A stretch of DNA of 64,000 nt from Mycteria americana (GCF_035582795.1 NC_134365.1:126581577-126645576); one strand, 5' to 3'; counted from the stretch's first letter, positions 1 to 13,045 are shown. Numbers and translations: made by a program. Notes: generated from the letters alone by a model not told the origin.

Positions 1-3000
1 GCCATGGCGGTCAGTGAGATACCAGACAGGGAATGAATCAGATTTCACTCAAACATCTTGGCTCTGTATGCAGAGCCACAGAACAAAGCCTGGGACCAAA
101 AATAAAATGAACTAGGGGTATAACTTCACTGAAGACTGCAATGGACAGCACAGATATCTGAGCCAAATTTAAATTAGTGAGCTTTCAGCAGAGCAAATTA
201 ACCCATGCAGAGCTTTGTGCTGCCTTATACAACTAGCTTAGCATATGAGCGTGCTCTCAGAAATTTAGTCATAGCTGCTTTAGTCTATGAGGTTTAAACT
301 AAGGCATATAATCTTGCAACTGGGACGTGCTGGATGCTTAGGGACCAATAGACATCCATTCCAGTTGTAGCAGTCATGGCAGAAGCTCATGTGTTCAGTC
401 AAAATGAGCTGGGTAGCTTCAGCAATTTAAATAATAAGTCTTCATTAATCCACCTCATTTTCTAGAATGGTTTAGGAAATGATCACACGAGGGAGGTTGA
501 TGTTATCATTAGTATACCTAGCCTGACAGACAAGAAAGGGTTTAAAGATTCCTTGGAGAGACGAATGTTGTAGGCAAATTTGTGCCTGACAGAGCTGCCG
601 GAACCAGCTTTCTAAGCCTGCCGCTCCACAAAACAGAGGACACGGCAAAGTGCTTGAGAAACGAGTGCCATTGCTAGTGACAAAGCTTTTGAGAAACTGA
701 AGGAGTTAGAGAGGCCTGTAAAAGCCATCACGACACAAAGTTTTCTGCCACCCACTCCGAGAAAGGCAGTGGCTCGAGTCCTCTTGGAGCTGCGCGGCAG
801 CGGCGTGCGTGTCGCAAGTGTCAACAAAACGCCAGTGCCCTCAAAAGGAGAGGGAGGCAATGGTCGACAGCCCCGCAGCTAGAGAGGTTCACGCTCATTC
901 CCCAGAGTTCAGTTTTAGCTGAAAGTGACTGTCAGCCACAGGGACCTGGGAAATAGTACTTTAAAGAGGGATATTCAGCTACAGATACGGGATTTGCAAG
1001 TTAAATGTAAACCTCGGAAGGTTTTGGTGGTTGGAAGCACGCCCTCCTAGTTAACAGCAGGGCCGTGGTTCAAAGTCCAGAGTCAGATTTTACGTGAATC
1101 AGGCAGACAAAAAGCAACCGTAAAAACAGAATACGGACTGTGACTGTCAAAACTGCTCTTACAAACAAGTTTCTTACAAAATGTAATTAAAACTATTTAC
1201 ATAGCGTGCCCAGCACGTTATAGTCTCTTTACTGATAACCGTTATCACGCTAGAGTTGGGGGAAGCTCTTAGCACCAGATGGATGCTTAAAGACACTGGA
1301 GCGGTCATTTGTACGATGTTATTGAAAAATGATAAAATGGACAGAGGAAACTCATTTAGGGATTGAAAAGTCTTAAGAGAGGGACTAGAGATCTGTCCCG
1401 ATCCTAAACAAACCATGCCATTAAGGAAGTGGTAAGACTTGTCACATGGCACAGCAAGTACTTGTTCCCCATGCAAAGGAGAAACAAACCTGCATGTCCT
1501 GGCTGGAAAGGGAAAATATACAGTCAGCAGTCCTTTACTCCTAGATACGTATTTCGAGTATTCTCATTTTCCTGAGATAGTGTTGCTAAAAAACATAACA
1601 GCTTAGAAAGATGATGTCCCAAATTTGATTCGATATGCTGGGCCTGGTATACCTGATACAGTAATGTCTGACATTTATCAGGTTCATGTTTAACCGTTCT
1701 GCTCTGAAATACAAGTTTATCCATATAACCATAACCTCCATTATCTCCAGCCTCTGAAGGCTAGCAGAAAATATGTTAAAGAATATACAGGAATGGATGC
1801 CAGTTCTGATCCGCACTTGGTACTGTTAAATAACAGCGGTACCAACGTAACATGCCGTGTTACTTGCTGACATTTTATTCAACAGAAAACTGAAAACAAG
1901 CGTGCCTGCTCTTGAGCGCCTATTAGGAACTCATGTCAAAGTCACGGCAACCAGTAGATGTATGGGAGAAAACGTGGGGTGGGGGGAAGGTAAAAGGGAA
2001 ACATAATCTGGGGTACTGGGAGCTGTCACCTTTTTGTAAAAAACAACTGTGAGAATATCTATCATGAAAAGCAACGACTGCAAACAGCAATGTCACAAGA
2101 AATATCCTGTGGTCAGCGACAAACTGGACATACCCAATGGACATATGCAGAGGAATAAGTGACACTTTCTCCAAAGAAGGAGTACCGACACAGCCATTTT
2201 ACCTGAGAAATTCTCACAGCCAACAGCCGCAGCAGGTTGACATGAATTAGTTCCAGGACACGGCACAAATGGAACTAACAGACTTGCTGCCATCTGACAG
2301 CAAGAGTATTGATACTCTGGGAGAGATTTCCAATTCCATGAATCAGTGCAGAGTACCTCAGAGACTAATTGAACGTGTGCTTGTTCATTAAGTTAGATTA
2401 AGTTAGTATCTGAACTTCCTTATTATGTTAATGTTTAATTTCAGGATGCAGAGGGAAGTTGCTGAGAACCATGTCTTTAAGAGGTTCTGGCTTGAACCAG
2501 TTGTTAAATACAAGCTACAAAGCGCAATGCTCTTGTTAAGAGCTCACACTCCGAGTAAGGCAGAGATCCCTATCAAACTCCATGGTGCCTGCTGGTCGCA
2601 GGACAACCCAGACAAATGGAGGAGACATCTTTTTCACTTCTGTGGAAGGTGAAAGCCAGACCAGGGAAAAATAATATGTTTCTCATTACTTTTTAAAAAG
2701 CTAGTAATTTTCTCCTTTTCTTTTAGGGCACCCATTACTATATTAATGGAATAGTTTAAAGCATCCCCTCTGAAAGATCAAAGGCAAAATATCCCTATTT
2801 TTTATACAGGAAACCTAGGAACTTTGCTGGAGCTACTTGCTGCCTCCCCAGCACATCCAGAGTGATTATGCCCCAGAAATGCTATGTATCTGTTGACTAG
2901 CTGCAAAGGACGCCCAGATAGCTAGCTCAGATGTAGACCTCTATCCCATTGGTGTCTAAAGTTACATGAGACGATTCGTATTAGAAACTCACAAGATAAG

Positions 3001-5358
3001 AAAACAGAATTAATGATCACTTGCCAAAATCTTGGTTTACCCGACCAGCTGGGCACTGGCTGTAGCTATACAGCACAGACAATAATAGTGTGTTTCCCTA
3101 TATATATTCCATTCCTGGTGTGCATGCCCTTCACATTCTTGAGTTGACATGCTTCTGGACAGGTACAACTACTGTGGGCCACATCTGCTCTGTGATTATC
3201 TTCATACTTATAACCAAAGGCACCAAAGGAGGGACAACACAACCACCATCAGGCTAGTACTATGAGTCACAGCTTGTCCACTCATGGTATGATTTACCTA
3301 TTGTTCTGACAATTACTGTAAATAAGTACTTAGTAGTTAATTATTAGATACCAATGCTAAGTTAGAAGTCTTTTAGATAGCATCCCCTTTCTTCTGAAAC
3401 AAGAAAACACTTGATCCTGTTTTGTTCTTATTTGAAAGAACCAGTTATTATGACTGAACTCAAGCCTCCTGTCTAAGAGTTGTCCTTTATCCAAAACTGC
3501 AGTGACTGAGCACAGGCACACCCAAAGCCTGTGGGTGTGGAGCACATAATGGACACCATGGTATTTGTAAATCTTCCTCCAAGAGAATCCAAACAGCAAG
3601 GGAGTCTGAGGGATTTGAATGACACATAGTGACAGCATGGTGAGGACACCAGTGTGTATTCCTGCTCTGGGCTGGCCTCAGAGATGCTTCTCTGTCCCCA
3701 TGCCTGTTACAGCACAGATGTTTGGGTGGACTGTCAGCAACAGGGATGGCTTTAATTAGCCTAAAAACACTGCACTGTAAGTGGGTAGTTCAGGGTCTGA
3801 GTGACAGGCAACACAGCTATCATCTGTTCCATAGGCTGTGGAAGACAAGAGATGTTACAGTAGATCCCCTTTCTTCATCATCAGAGCCCTAATTTTCTTA
3901 AGGTCCTTCTAAAGAAGCCAATACATCCATACAGAGCCCGGCTCTACAGCGACTAAAGCAGAAATTACTTAGAATTCATGAAAAAGTGTTACTTCTGGCT
4001 CTTTTCCTCACAGAAAACATAATTACTCCTAAAGCTTTGTCCTCCTTAATTTACAGTAAAAATATAATCTTCAGAATTTAGTTCTGCTAGATGCTTTTGT
4101 GTTACTTGTGCTAAGGACATCCCCAGCATCAGACAGAGCTTCTGATTAGGAGTCATCATCTGTAAAATACATACTAAGTTAGAATAGGTATTCGCAGTTC
4201 TTTAAAAAGTGTTTATATATTTCTATGATCCTTGGTTTTCCTCTGCTCCTATGATAACATATGGATTTTACATTGGTGAAGGAGCAGAGAGATGTGTTTG
4301 ATGTTGCTGTACACCTGGAGCTGTGAGAAAACTTCAGGCAAAGTCTTGTCTCCAGATGAGCACTGATGGCCAAAAAAACCCTGAAGCTGAGCATATTGGC
4401 CTCATGTATAACCAGTGAGCAAAGCATCACCAGGGACCACACTTTACTACAAAGTAAATAACAATTTGTTCACCTGTGTGTCAATCTCCTGTCCTAACAT
4501 CAAGATCCTCCTCCCCCTTCTTCCCACCTTCTGTTACATTCTCCATTGACATTCCAATAGTGAGAGCAAATAGAGCACCAGTCCTGAAAATAGTCTCACA
4601 CATAGCACACAAATGCCTTTTCCCAAAGAAAAAAATATTTTGCCTTTGTGAAGTCTTTTTTTCCTCCTATATGGAAAGGCTCCAAGCTACTCATAAAAAT
4701 CTCTGCTGAGATTTGGACCATGTGCAGCACACAGGTGATCATCAGGGGAGTATGGCTTGAATTTCTTCAAAATAAGGGTGCTCTTGAGCCCATAAAGGAA
4801 GAGATCAAAGAGATGCTATGTGCTGGGTTTAGAGAGAGCTATTACAGAGCGTGGTTTTGTTTTTTCTCTCTCTGCTGTCTCCAAACTTCACTTTCACGAC
4901 AGCTTTTTAGCTACGGCCAGAGTGTCAGGCTCCCAGCACACGCTGTGTGCAGTGGACACTGCCTGGGACGAGAATGCCCATGGCCAGTGGACTTGGATGG
5001 CTGCCAGACTGCTGCTGCCAACATAAGCCATAGGAAAAAAGGATTTTTCTCCCAGTTTCTCCCTCTGTCAGACCTAAACAGAATTTCATGGGACACAGAA
5101 AAGCATACATCTTTGCCCTCTAGGACTTTTTCCCTGCTAAATTTCAAAGATCTGTTGCAAACAATCTATGAATTGGATTTCTGCAGGCAAAAGATTTACA
5201 AGAAGCTTTCTCAATGGTAACTTGGCCAGTCCAAATCAGGAAGTCGATACAACTCCTTCCCTTGCAGGTGGTTTTGTTCCTGAAGGATAAAAAAGCCTCG
5301 AAGTTTGGGTGTGAATAATCATGCAGTGTCAGCATAACACTTCAGAAAGGGAAAGTGT
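1..5358. other. Intergenic DNA upstream of CASK
   Basis: This AT-rich stretch shows no recognisable coding exon, RNA gene or repeat family by eye. The longest open frame (4648-5220, + strand, 190 codons) resembles no family I know, has no supporting splice or promoter context, and is of a length expected occasionally by chance in a window this size. It is probably ordinary intergenic sequence 5' of the CASK promoter. Confidence 0.6.
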
Positions 5359-5422
5359 AAGGAAGAGGGAGAAGGAAGTGGGAAGTAACTAAGGAAGAGG
5401 GAGAAGGAAGTGGGAAGTAACT
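5359..5422. repeat. Perfect 32-bp tandem duplication, two copies
   Basis: A purine-rich 32-base unit beginning AAGGAAGAGGGAG and ending AAGTAACT occurs twice back to back (5359-5390 and 5391-5422) with no mismatch. The lack of divergence points to a recent replication-slippage event, so copy number may vary between individuals. Confidence 0.9.
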
Positions 5423-6149
5423 ATGTGGCCAGGCACTTAGAGAGCAGTGTTTGCTCTCTTCTGTGAAGCTATACTGCACCTGAAAAAAAATAGGCTGAGA
5501 AAACCAGGAGGAAAGGAAAAAAAACTGGATGACAAGAAGGAAGACGGAATACATGGCAAATAATTATTTATGGAATTAGTATTCTCTTCCAAAGTTATAA
5601 AATGTGGTAAGCTTGGCTTACCCTGAGGCTATAGGATAAGTGGTAACGCCATAGCTGTGTCTTAGGAGTCTTCAACTGTAAGCCTTGTCAGCTTTTGGAT
5701 TGTATTACTGCACATTAATAGAAATAGTGATCTGGGAAATGCAGTAAGAAAAAATAGGTATCTCAAACCTCATAAATACGGTTTGGAAAATAAATTGGTG
5801 GCAGAATGAGGACAAAATAAAGGACAAAGTTGGGAATGAAAAATGAAACAAAGGATGAAACTAAAAGGCTGAAAATGTAAGAAATGCCCTAATGGGTCCA
5901 CCTAGCCCTACTTACCCAACAGGGGACAGACTGAGATCAATAATGTGGCCTTCCTGGGTAAGGATATTCTTTGCATCCCAGGTATGCTGACTCTTGTGAT
6001 TTCCCCGAATGTGGAGAAGCTGACTGCATAATTTGTAGTGAAAGACTGTATTTACACCTGTAAAAATGAAAACGGAGCAGTGGCAGTAGGAGATAGTTTA
6101 GAAAGTGCATGAAAGCCTAGCCACTATCTGCAGTCAGTTCCCCTTCCAC
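5423..6149. other. Intergenic DNA, no gene seen
   Basis: This is AT-rich sequence with only short chance open frames. The part from about 5890 on could be an unrecognised, more diverged extension of the LINE remnant that follows, but I cannot align it with confidence. Confidence 0.45.
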
Positions 6150-6985
6150 TCCCCCAGCATCTACATTTGTTGTGCTAAGGATGCTCCATGGCACACCCCT
6201 GCCTGTTCCTTCCAGTATTTGTTTATAATGATGTGTTATCCCTGAAATGGTCTAACTCCTTTTTGAACCTGCTGATACTATTGGTGTCCACAGCCTCCTG
6301 TGGCAGCAAGTTCTCAATGTTCACTAGTCACTGTGCGTGTATATTTTTTTAAAAAAGTACTTTCACATATTGTTCTTAAACTACCTTCCTACTTGTTTTA
6401 CTGAGTGCCCCTTAGTTTTAATATTGCAGGATTTGGTGAACAATGGTTCTGCCTTCACCTTATCTACCACTTTCGTGATTTGGTAAACCTCAGTCATGTC
6501 CTACCTCAGGTGTTTGCTCTGCAAATTGACAAGTCCCAGCCTTTTGCCTTTTCCTGGCAAGGCAGATGGCTCATCCTTGGTTCCTTTTCATCGCCCTTCT
6601 CTCTCTGTTCCTTTGCAAACTCCTTTGTGTCCTTCTGGAGATGGGGAGGCCTGAAACATCCCAGCTCTCCAGCTGTGGGTGCACCAAAGCTTTATATGGC
6701 AGCAAAATGACAGCTTCTGCCTTGTTTTCATGCCTGTCCTTATATGCCCAATATTTTATTGGCTTTTTTTGACCATCACTGCACCCTGCAGCAATGGTTT
6801 CATAGAACTGCCAGGGTGAGTCTGAGGGCTCTTTCCAGAGCTGCAACTGCCAGTTCCAAGTTCAGCATCACGCAGGGACGGTGTAGATGAGGATTTCCTC
6901 TAGATGCAGTATTCCTTGCCATTTATCTACACCAAAGCTCCTCTGGGCACTTACTCTGCTTTGTGGGGCCCTTCTGGAGTTCCTA
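6150..6985 (-). mobile_element. Old CR1/L3-like LINE remnant, 3' part of ORF2, antisense
   Basis: Read on the minus strand, the region keeps the C-terminal CR1 ORF2 pattern in degraded form. The translation of about 6846-6571 contains KKPIKYWAY, then ILLPYKALVHPQLES, which matches the usual ILPLY-S-LVRPHLEYC block. Further 3' in the element, toward lower coordinates, come remnants of the GLE-LPYEERL and LEKRRLRGD region. On the plus strand it reads as the familiar antisense text about a broken 'cctcctgtggcagcaagttc' stretch. Divergence is high, with many stops, so this is an ancient insertion. The exact boundaries and the CR1 versus L3 assignment are uncertain. Confidence 0.65.
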
Positions 6986-9900
6986 ACTATTAGGGTGGCA
7001 CCTGTCTACTCAAAAGAGCTTAATACGTTTCTACAAAAGACAGTAGGAGGGTTAAGAAATGCAAGAAAGAAGAAAAGAAAGATATGAAAGGAAAATATTA
7101 GGGTTTTTTTTTATTTCAGTGCTAGTATGTAGCATTTTGATGTTGTCCTTATGATGTGATTTTTAATAATTTTTCTGTATATAGGTGCATGACTCTAGCA
7201 TATGGTTGCAAATTTCTGTTTAGGATAATGATGAAAAGATAACTGGAATTTTGAGTTGTTTTTATTACCTAGTTTTATCCCCTGTACATCTTGTAAGATC
7301 TTTTTAATTTAAAAAAGCTTCAATGAAAGCATCATGGAGAGATTTATTCCACAATTCTTATTATTTAATCCATACCCATCAATGAGGAAAAGCTGCAACT
7401 GGGGAGAAAAGAAATAGGCATCTCCAGTAATCCAATCAAGATTGTTCACAGGTACACAGTACACAAGGAAGGGAAAAATAACCAGAATGGCAAGCAATAG
7501 CTGAAAAAGAAACTCCATTAAGCAGAGGTTTGTGTAATTTTTAAGTTTTCCCCTCTCTTTTCATGCTGCCAGCTGTTCCTACCTGGGACTGTTTCACCTT
7601 TGAAACTGATTTTGAAGGGTGACCGTGAGCATCTTTGGCAGTATCAGATAGGCTCAGCTTTGGTTTAGTTTACTACCTATCTTCAGTAGTGTTCCTGTAA
7701 TTTATGTTTAATTACGACTATGGTCTAATTACAGATGAGGAACGTGACTTTTTCCTTTACCATTCCTTGACCAAGACCTGGCTGATTACTTGACCTGGCA
7801 TTCTCTCCCAGCTGGGTGGCTGGGTCAGTATGAGCTGAGTGTCTGGCGAAGGTGATGTGGTTACCATGTCTGAAGGGCAGTGAAAAAGAATTTCTCATTC
7901 AAAAGAGGCAGCTCTTAGCCGGTTGCCTGAGGAAATGATGTTTATGCTTTGCCATGTTCACATATACATACAGGCCTGTATCTTTCTCAGGAACTTTTGA
8001 ACCTGGGGGTCAATTTCAACAGAATTAGATGGGGGCAAGGTACAAATCCCACAGATAAGCTGCAACTGTGCTTTGAAGATAGGGGGCTGCAGAAAAGCGA
8101 CCTGATAAGTGTCTTCAGTGAGAAAGGGTGGCAGTGAAAGTCCACTTCTCATTGAACAATGGAGAATTGACACCGCGGAGGAACTTAAAAAAAACTCCAC
8201 TAAGGAGAAAAATGCAGTTGGAGATTTATCTTCCTAGACAAACATCATTCACCTGTTAAGACACGCATTCGTGGGAAACCCAGCCTCCTTAATTAGAGTG
8301 TGGCACGACTTGTGCAGTGTGCTACACCTGAGCTCTGCAGCTGCAGACTGCCCTGCCACACAGTAGATTTCCAAGGTGATTTAATTATATACTTCTGTAA
8401 GAAGTTATCCAGACTTATTCAGGGTTGGCTGATGGCTTTTTAGGGTTCTTTTGACCAACATTTTTTACAAGGGTTGAAAATGTCCACGTCTGTCATGATC
8501 AAACATTGTCTCTTTTCATTGCAACCAAAATACATTTCTATTGCCCCAAATATGAACTATTTTAAGTTAATAGAATTTGCACTCCTAAACAATACGGCAG
8601 TTTGTCAGAAACCTGGTAGGCCTCCAATATTCTCTCTTACAAAGTACTAACAGTTCATACTCATCTTCAGTGTCAGTGTCATCCTCAAACTTTGTAAGGG
8701 GGAGTGATTTAATACTCAGGTTACAGATCAAAGTACCCAGGGCCTTGTTATACTTGGAATCTGAGGCACAGAATTTGGTGCTTCCTACATCTTTTGGATT
8801 ACAAAACAGTCCAACCCTTCAAATTTCTTGTTCATCATCACGTACCTTTTACATCACACTTTTAAATGAAAACACTATAAAGGCTGTTTGGATGTAACTG
8901 ATAACTATGGTTCCATAAACAACTTTTGAACAACTTACCTACCTCATGGCTCATCAACAGTGTGCGGACCGTATGTGCACACCCCGCGAAGACCACAGCC
9001 AAATAAAACTTGAAAAACCCATAAAATTTTAAGAAATGGGTTTTCTAGTGCCCAAGCCCACACTCAGCTATTTCTTAGGACTTTAAAATAAACTTTTGAA
9101 TTGAACAACAATAGTGGTTCGCCTACAAATATGCCACCTTAACCTGACATTTCAGAATCTGACAGGCAGGCAGCTCAAACACGTGCAGTGGTTTGGGGAA
9201 GGCTACTAGGGATTGTAAAGCATCTCCTTCCTGTGAATAGTCAGTGTCCTTTTCTTGCTCTTTCCCTATGAAGAAGTCCCTCTCCCAGCCCTGAAACAAC
9301 TGATGCCCTGAACTGTTTTCAGACCAACCATTATCCTTGCCAGTAAATCATTCCAGGTCTCAAGTGTAAAGTTTCTTCTGCTTCTATGTCAAACATTACT
9401 GTTACATACTTTTTAATAAGATGTTAGATGTGCACGTTTCAGAATTTAACCTTAAAGTTTTAAATTAAACCCAGAATCTATAAGGACATGTATTGGATAC
9501 ATGGGTTAAAATCAAGAATGCCTGCCTGGGAAAGGGAAAGGGAATGACTACTTTCAGACTTGTGGCTGAGATTCATGATCCCAAACATACCTACCTGTGT
9601 ATGCATTGCTTGGATGGTCATACTACTGGGTATTGGCTGCTGGCAAACTTTGCAAACTAACGCTCACGTTTTCTTGAGCCCCTGCAATCTGAAACCCTTA
9701 CAGAATAGTTCTCACCTGTTCTAGTAATTGCTGATGTAGCGGTATCCTTGCTGCTTTTGCTGGTTCGGTATGCAACTCTTTACAATACAGATCTGCACAC
9801 AAATCCTAGTTCAGACAGATTCTTCTCATGCAACTAAAACTGTAGGTAGCTCCCATTTTCGCTCTCCCCCTGCACTAAGTGTGGACAACTGACACATTTG

Positions 9901-11579
9901 TAGGCTTTGATAGATTTGCCTTGCTTCTTGCCAACCTAAGCCATGAGTGCTACAGCTGCTCCTTGTTAGGGTTCTTTGCTCCACAGTGGAAAAAAAACCA
10001 AAAGAAATAGGAAGCTCAGCCCATCAGATGAAAAAAAGCAGCCGCTACCCTCCTTACCGGAAGGTAGTAGGAGCCTTCAAGTAGGCTAGATGCCAGGGAA
10101 TGAACCACCTCTCTTACGGAAAACCCATTTTGTTCAGTGTCTTCCAAGAAACTCCCTTCCCACAACAACAACTCTAACTCTCCAACCTGTGCTCTGAGAC
10201 CCCGTCCCTCAGCAGAAAAAGCACGTTTCTGTGCTGTGCCATGTCAAAACGGAGCCAACTGCCTTCCAAAGCTCTCAAAGGGTTTGTTCTATTACAATAC
10301 TTTGGCCCGAAGACCCCCATGTATTATGCTTGATATTCCTTGTGTTCAGTTTAATCTGTCACACCTGAGTGACGTGGCCTGGTGTGACTCTTAGCGCTTG
10401 GCGTCCGGAGGAAAGTGAGACCTCTGTGAAGTGATGCTGCTAGAGCGGTAAACACATTTTCCTCAGCTCAGGAAGGGATCTGTTATCAGCATTTTTCTTT
10501 CTTGTGTGCTTTTGTATCATTTTTTCTTGTTAACTTCTAACGATGGCTCTGCGTATAGTCAGATGACAATTTCTGCTCAAAATATAAGCGAACGCTCACC
10601 CCTTTTCTAAGACTTATTACTGTCAGGCCTATGTGGTACTCAGCCTGATGGCCTCACAAAAGGAAAAAATGGTTGCCCACATTTAGCTGTGTGAAATTCA
10701 GGGAACAATCTAAATATATTGGCTTTTTGTCTGCATTCCAAATAGCAGGTGGTGTTTAAATGTTTTTTAAAGGTTTGTAGGACATAGAGCACAGCCTCAC
10801 GGGAATGCCTCTCACCTTATATGCTGCCATTGTGCAGGAGACAGATGTAATTATTTTCACGGCTTTTCCTGATTTATTTTTTTTTCCTTTGAATTCATCT
10901 GGAGACAGGAGCAACGTGTTCTTGGTGAAGTGTCATCAGCTCTGCATTTTAGAGCTAACCTTTAAACCATTGCATCAGATAATTTTGCTTTGACAGGTTT
11001 TTTTCCTGTGTGTGGGGAACAACTGTATAATTTACCTTTGTTAACAACTTTTAAGAAGTTGCATGTGTGTTGAAGCACTTTGGCAAAAATAAATATTTTG
11101 TAAACTGCAACAGTTCCTGACTAATTCCTTCAAAAGAGCTTTGCTTTCTTCTGCAAACCATCTAATTCAAAACTCGGAAAAGCACACGCGTGCAACTTAC
11201 ATCTATCTTTCGTATATAGTTTTCTGTGTAACATGTTAAAAATCATGGAACAGAGTGTATCAGGTAAGTACTTAGTGTTTTAAAATTCACCAGGTGTCTC
11301 AGACATTGTTTTTAAGTAGCTATTAAGAGAAACGACAGCCACTAGTTGCTTGCCCAACTGGAAGAGTGTATCTAAGAGCCTTCCTAAAAGGTTCTTTTAA
11401 TTCACTACTTTTAGGGCTAGTAAGAAGGTGACCGTTTTCCTAGTAACACAGAGGGCTCAAATTGTGCTCCAGAAAATACTTACAGCCTTTTGAAAACAAA
11501 AAAACCCGCACTTTAACCGCGCCTGGACAAAGCTCTACAAGCCCAGTTTTGCAGAGAGGTTCTTTATTACCAGAGCCGA
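6986..11579. other. Intergenic DNA up to the CpG island
   Basis: No coding exon, RNA gene or clear transposable element was recognised. The sequence is AT-rich with low CpG. GC content starts to rise only at about 11500, where the CpG island shore begins. Open frames here are short, and none shows a family signature. Confidence 0.5.
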
Positions 11580-11974
11580 GTTCGTGGAAGCCAGAAGGGA
11601 CGCCTGCCCCCACAGACCACGCGTGTGCGCGCAGCTGAAGCGCCAGACGCTCCACCTAAGCGGCGGCCTTCGCCACCCACCGAGAGGGCGGCAGCCGCCT
11701 CTCTCCCCTGCCCGCACCTGCCCCCAGCGGCCCCCAGCTACAGGGCCGCGCTGCCCCGCAGCCCCAGCGCGGCGGGGCCGCCGGTCCTCCGGCCACCGGC
11801 CCCGCGCCAGCCGCTGGCGCTCCGTGAGCCGACGGCGGGGAGCGGGCGGCCGGGGAGATAAGGGGGGGCCGCACCTGAGCCCCGCCCGGCCCCGCTCGCC
11901 GCCGCTCCCCCGACCCCGGCGCGGCCGCGCCCTCACGCACCACGGCCGCCCCGCCGAGCCCCCTCCCCGCGCCA

Positions 11975-11982
11975 TGACGTCA
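11975..11982. promoter_or_regulatory. Palindromic CRE (TGACGTCA)
   Basis: This is a perfect 8-bp cAMP-response element, the binding site of CREB/ATF dimers, inside the CpG island and about 950 bp upstream of the CASK start codon. Half-site cores (TGACG) recur at 12199 and 12212. The match is seen directly. Occupancy and relevance to CASK are inferred from position only. Confidence 0.6.
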
Positions 11983-11990
11983 TCCCAGCC

Positions 11991-12002
11991 CGCGCCTGCG
12001 CA
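11991..12002. promoter_or_regulatory. NRF1-like site
   Basis: The sequence CGCGCCTGCGCA fits the NRF1 consensus YGCGCAYGCGCR with one mismatch (C for A at the sixth position). It sits 8 bp after the CRE. NRF1 sites are common in CpG-island promoters of neuronal and housekeeping genes. Confidence 0.45.
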
Positions 12003-12059
12003 CACCGGCCCGACCGACCCTCCCCGACCCCCCAAACGGATGGTGGGCGTGGCCCCGCG

Positions 12060-12092
12060 CGCGATTCTGGCGGGGCGGGGGGTGGGGAGAAA
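12060..12092 (+). promoter_or_regulatory. GC-box cluster (Sp/KLF type)
   Basis: A run of overlapping GGCGGGGCGGGG-type GC boxes follows the KLF-like GGGCGTGGCC just upstream at about 12045. Such clusters are typical Sp1/KLF binding platforms in TATA-less promoters. The motif is seen directly. Its role in transcription from this island is inferred. Confidence 0.45.
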
Positions 12093-12152
12093 AGCAGCGG
12101 AAGCGAACGCAGCCCCCCGCGTGCGTGCGTGCCGCGCCTGCTCGGCCTGCCG

Positions 12153-12169
12153 GCGCGCGCGCGCGCGCG
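12153..12169. repeat. Alternating (GC)8 tract
   Basis: Eight GC dinucleotides in a row lie in the CpG island, between GTGCGTGCGT at about 12121 and a G-run. Alternating purine-pyrimidine GC is the classic Z-DNA-forming sequence and is also a difficult template for polymerases. Confidence 0.8.
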
Positions 12170-12504
12170 GGGGGGCGGGCGCCGGGGCGCGCGTGCCGTG
12201 ACGGCTTTGCGTGACGGCGGCTGGGCGCGCGCGCCCGCCCTCCAGCAAAGCAAGCGCCTATCGCGGCCGCTGCCGCTACGGCTGCTTCTCCTCCTCCTCG
12301 CGCCTGGGAGCGTAATCAACGGCCGCGCCTGCAACTGCCCGCCCCTCCCCCCTCCCACTATTATCCTCCCTCCCGGCGCGCGCCCGCCCCCCCCCGCCCG
12401 CCCGGCCGGGAGCGCGCGGCCGCCCGCCCGCTCGGCGAGGGAGCGAGACGGCGCTGCCGCCTGCCGCCGGCCCCTCTGCCCGCCGCGCCGCGCCGATCCC
12501 CTCC

Positions 12505-12528
12505 ATGGACCTCGCGCCGCCCCGCTAG
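12505..12528 (+). other. Possible 7-codon uORF in the CASK leader
   Basis: An ATG at 12505, with C at -3 and G at +4, opens a seven-codon frame (MDLAPPR) closed by TAG at 12526. It would act as an upstream ORF only if transcription starts before it, which the sequence does not tell. It is about 400 bp upstream of the CASK ATG and would allow reinitiation. Confidence 0.3.
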
Positions 12529-12651
12529 CCCGAGCCGCCGGCCCGCCCGCCGCCGCTGGGGAGTAGCCGGCTGAGAGGGGGAGGGAGGGGGCGGGAGGGG
12601 GGTGGGGGGCGGAGGAAGGTGGGGTCGCGGAGTGTGTGACACGCGCGGGGA

Positions 12652-12740
12652 GCGGCGGCGGCGGCTGCGGCCCGCGGGAGGAGGAGCGGGGAGTCCCGGC
12701 GCGGCCGCGGGAGCCCCCGGGCGGGCGGCGGCGGCGGCGG
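12652..12740. repeat. Two short CGG triplet runs in the putative 5' leader
   Basis: Four CGG units at about 12652-12664 and five at 12726-12740 lie 190-280 bp before the CASK start codon. CGG runs in 5' leaders form stable RNA structure and can be length-polymorphic, as known for FMR1. These runs are short and within a normal range. Confidence 0.7.
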
Positions 12741-12752
12741 GAGCTGCCGTAG

Positions 12753-12989
<237 letters not shown>

Positions 12990-13013
12990 TGAGTCCCGCG
13001 GGGAGCGGGAGGC

Positions 13014-13045
13014 GGGCAGGGCAGGGCAGGGCAGGGCAGGGCGGG
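13014..13045 (+). repeat. (GGGCA)5 pentamer tract with G-quadruplex potential
   Basis: Five GGGCA units are followed by GGGCGGG, giving seven GGG runs separated by one or two bases. The tract begins 25 bp after the exon 1 donor on the sense strand, so the nascent transcript would carry the G-runs. GGG runs just inside introns are known enhancers of 5' splice-site recognition, and the tract meets standard G-quadruplex rules. Confidence 0.85.
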
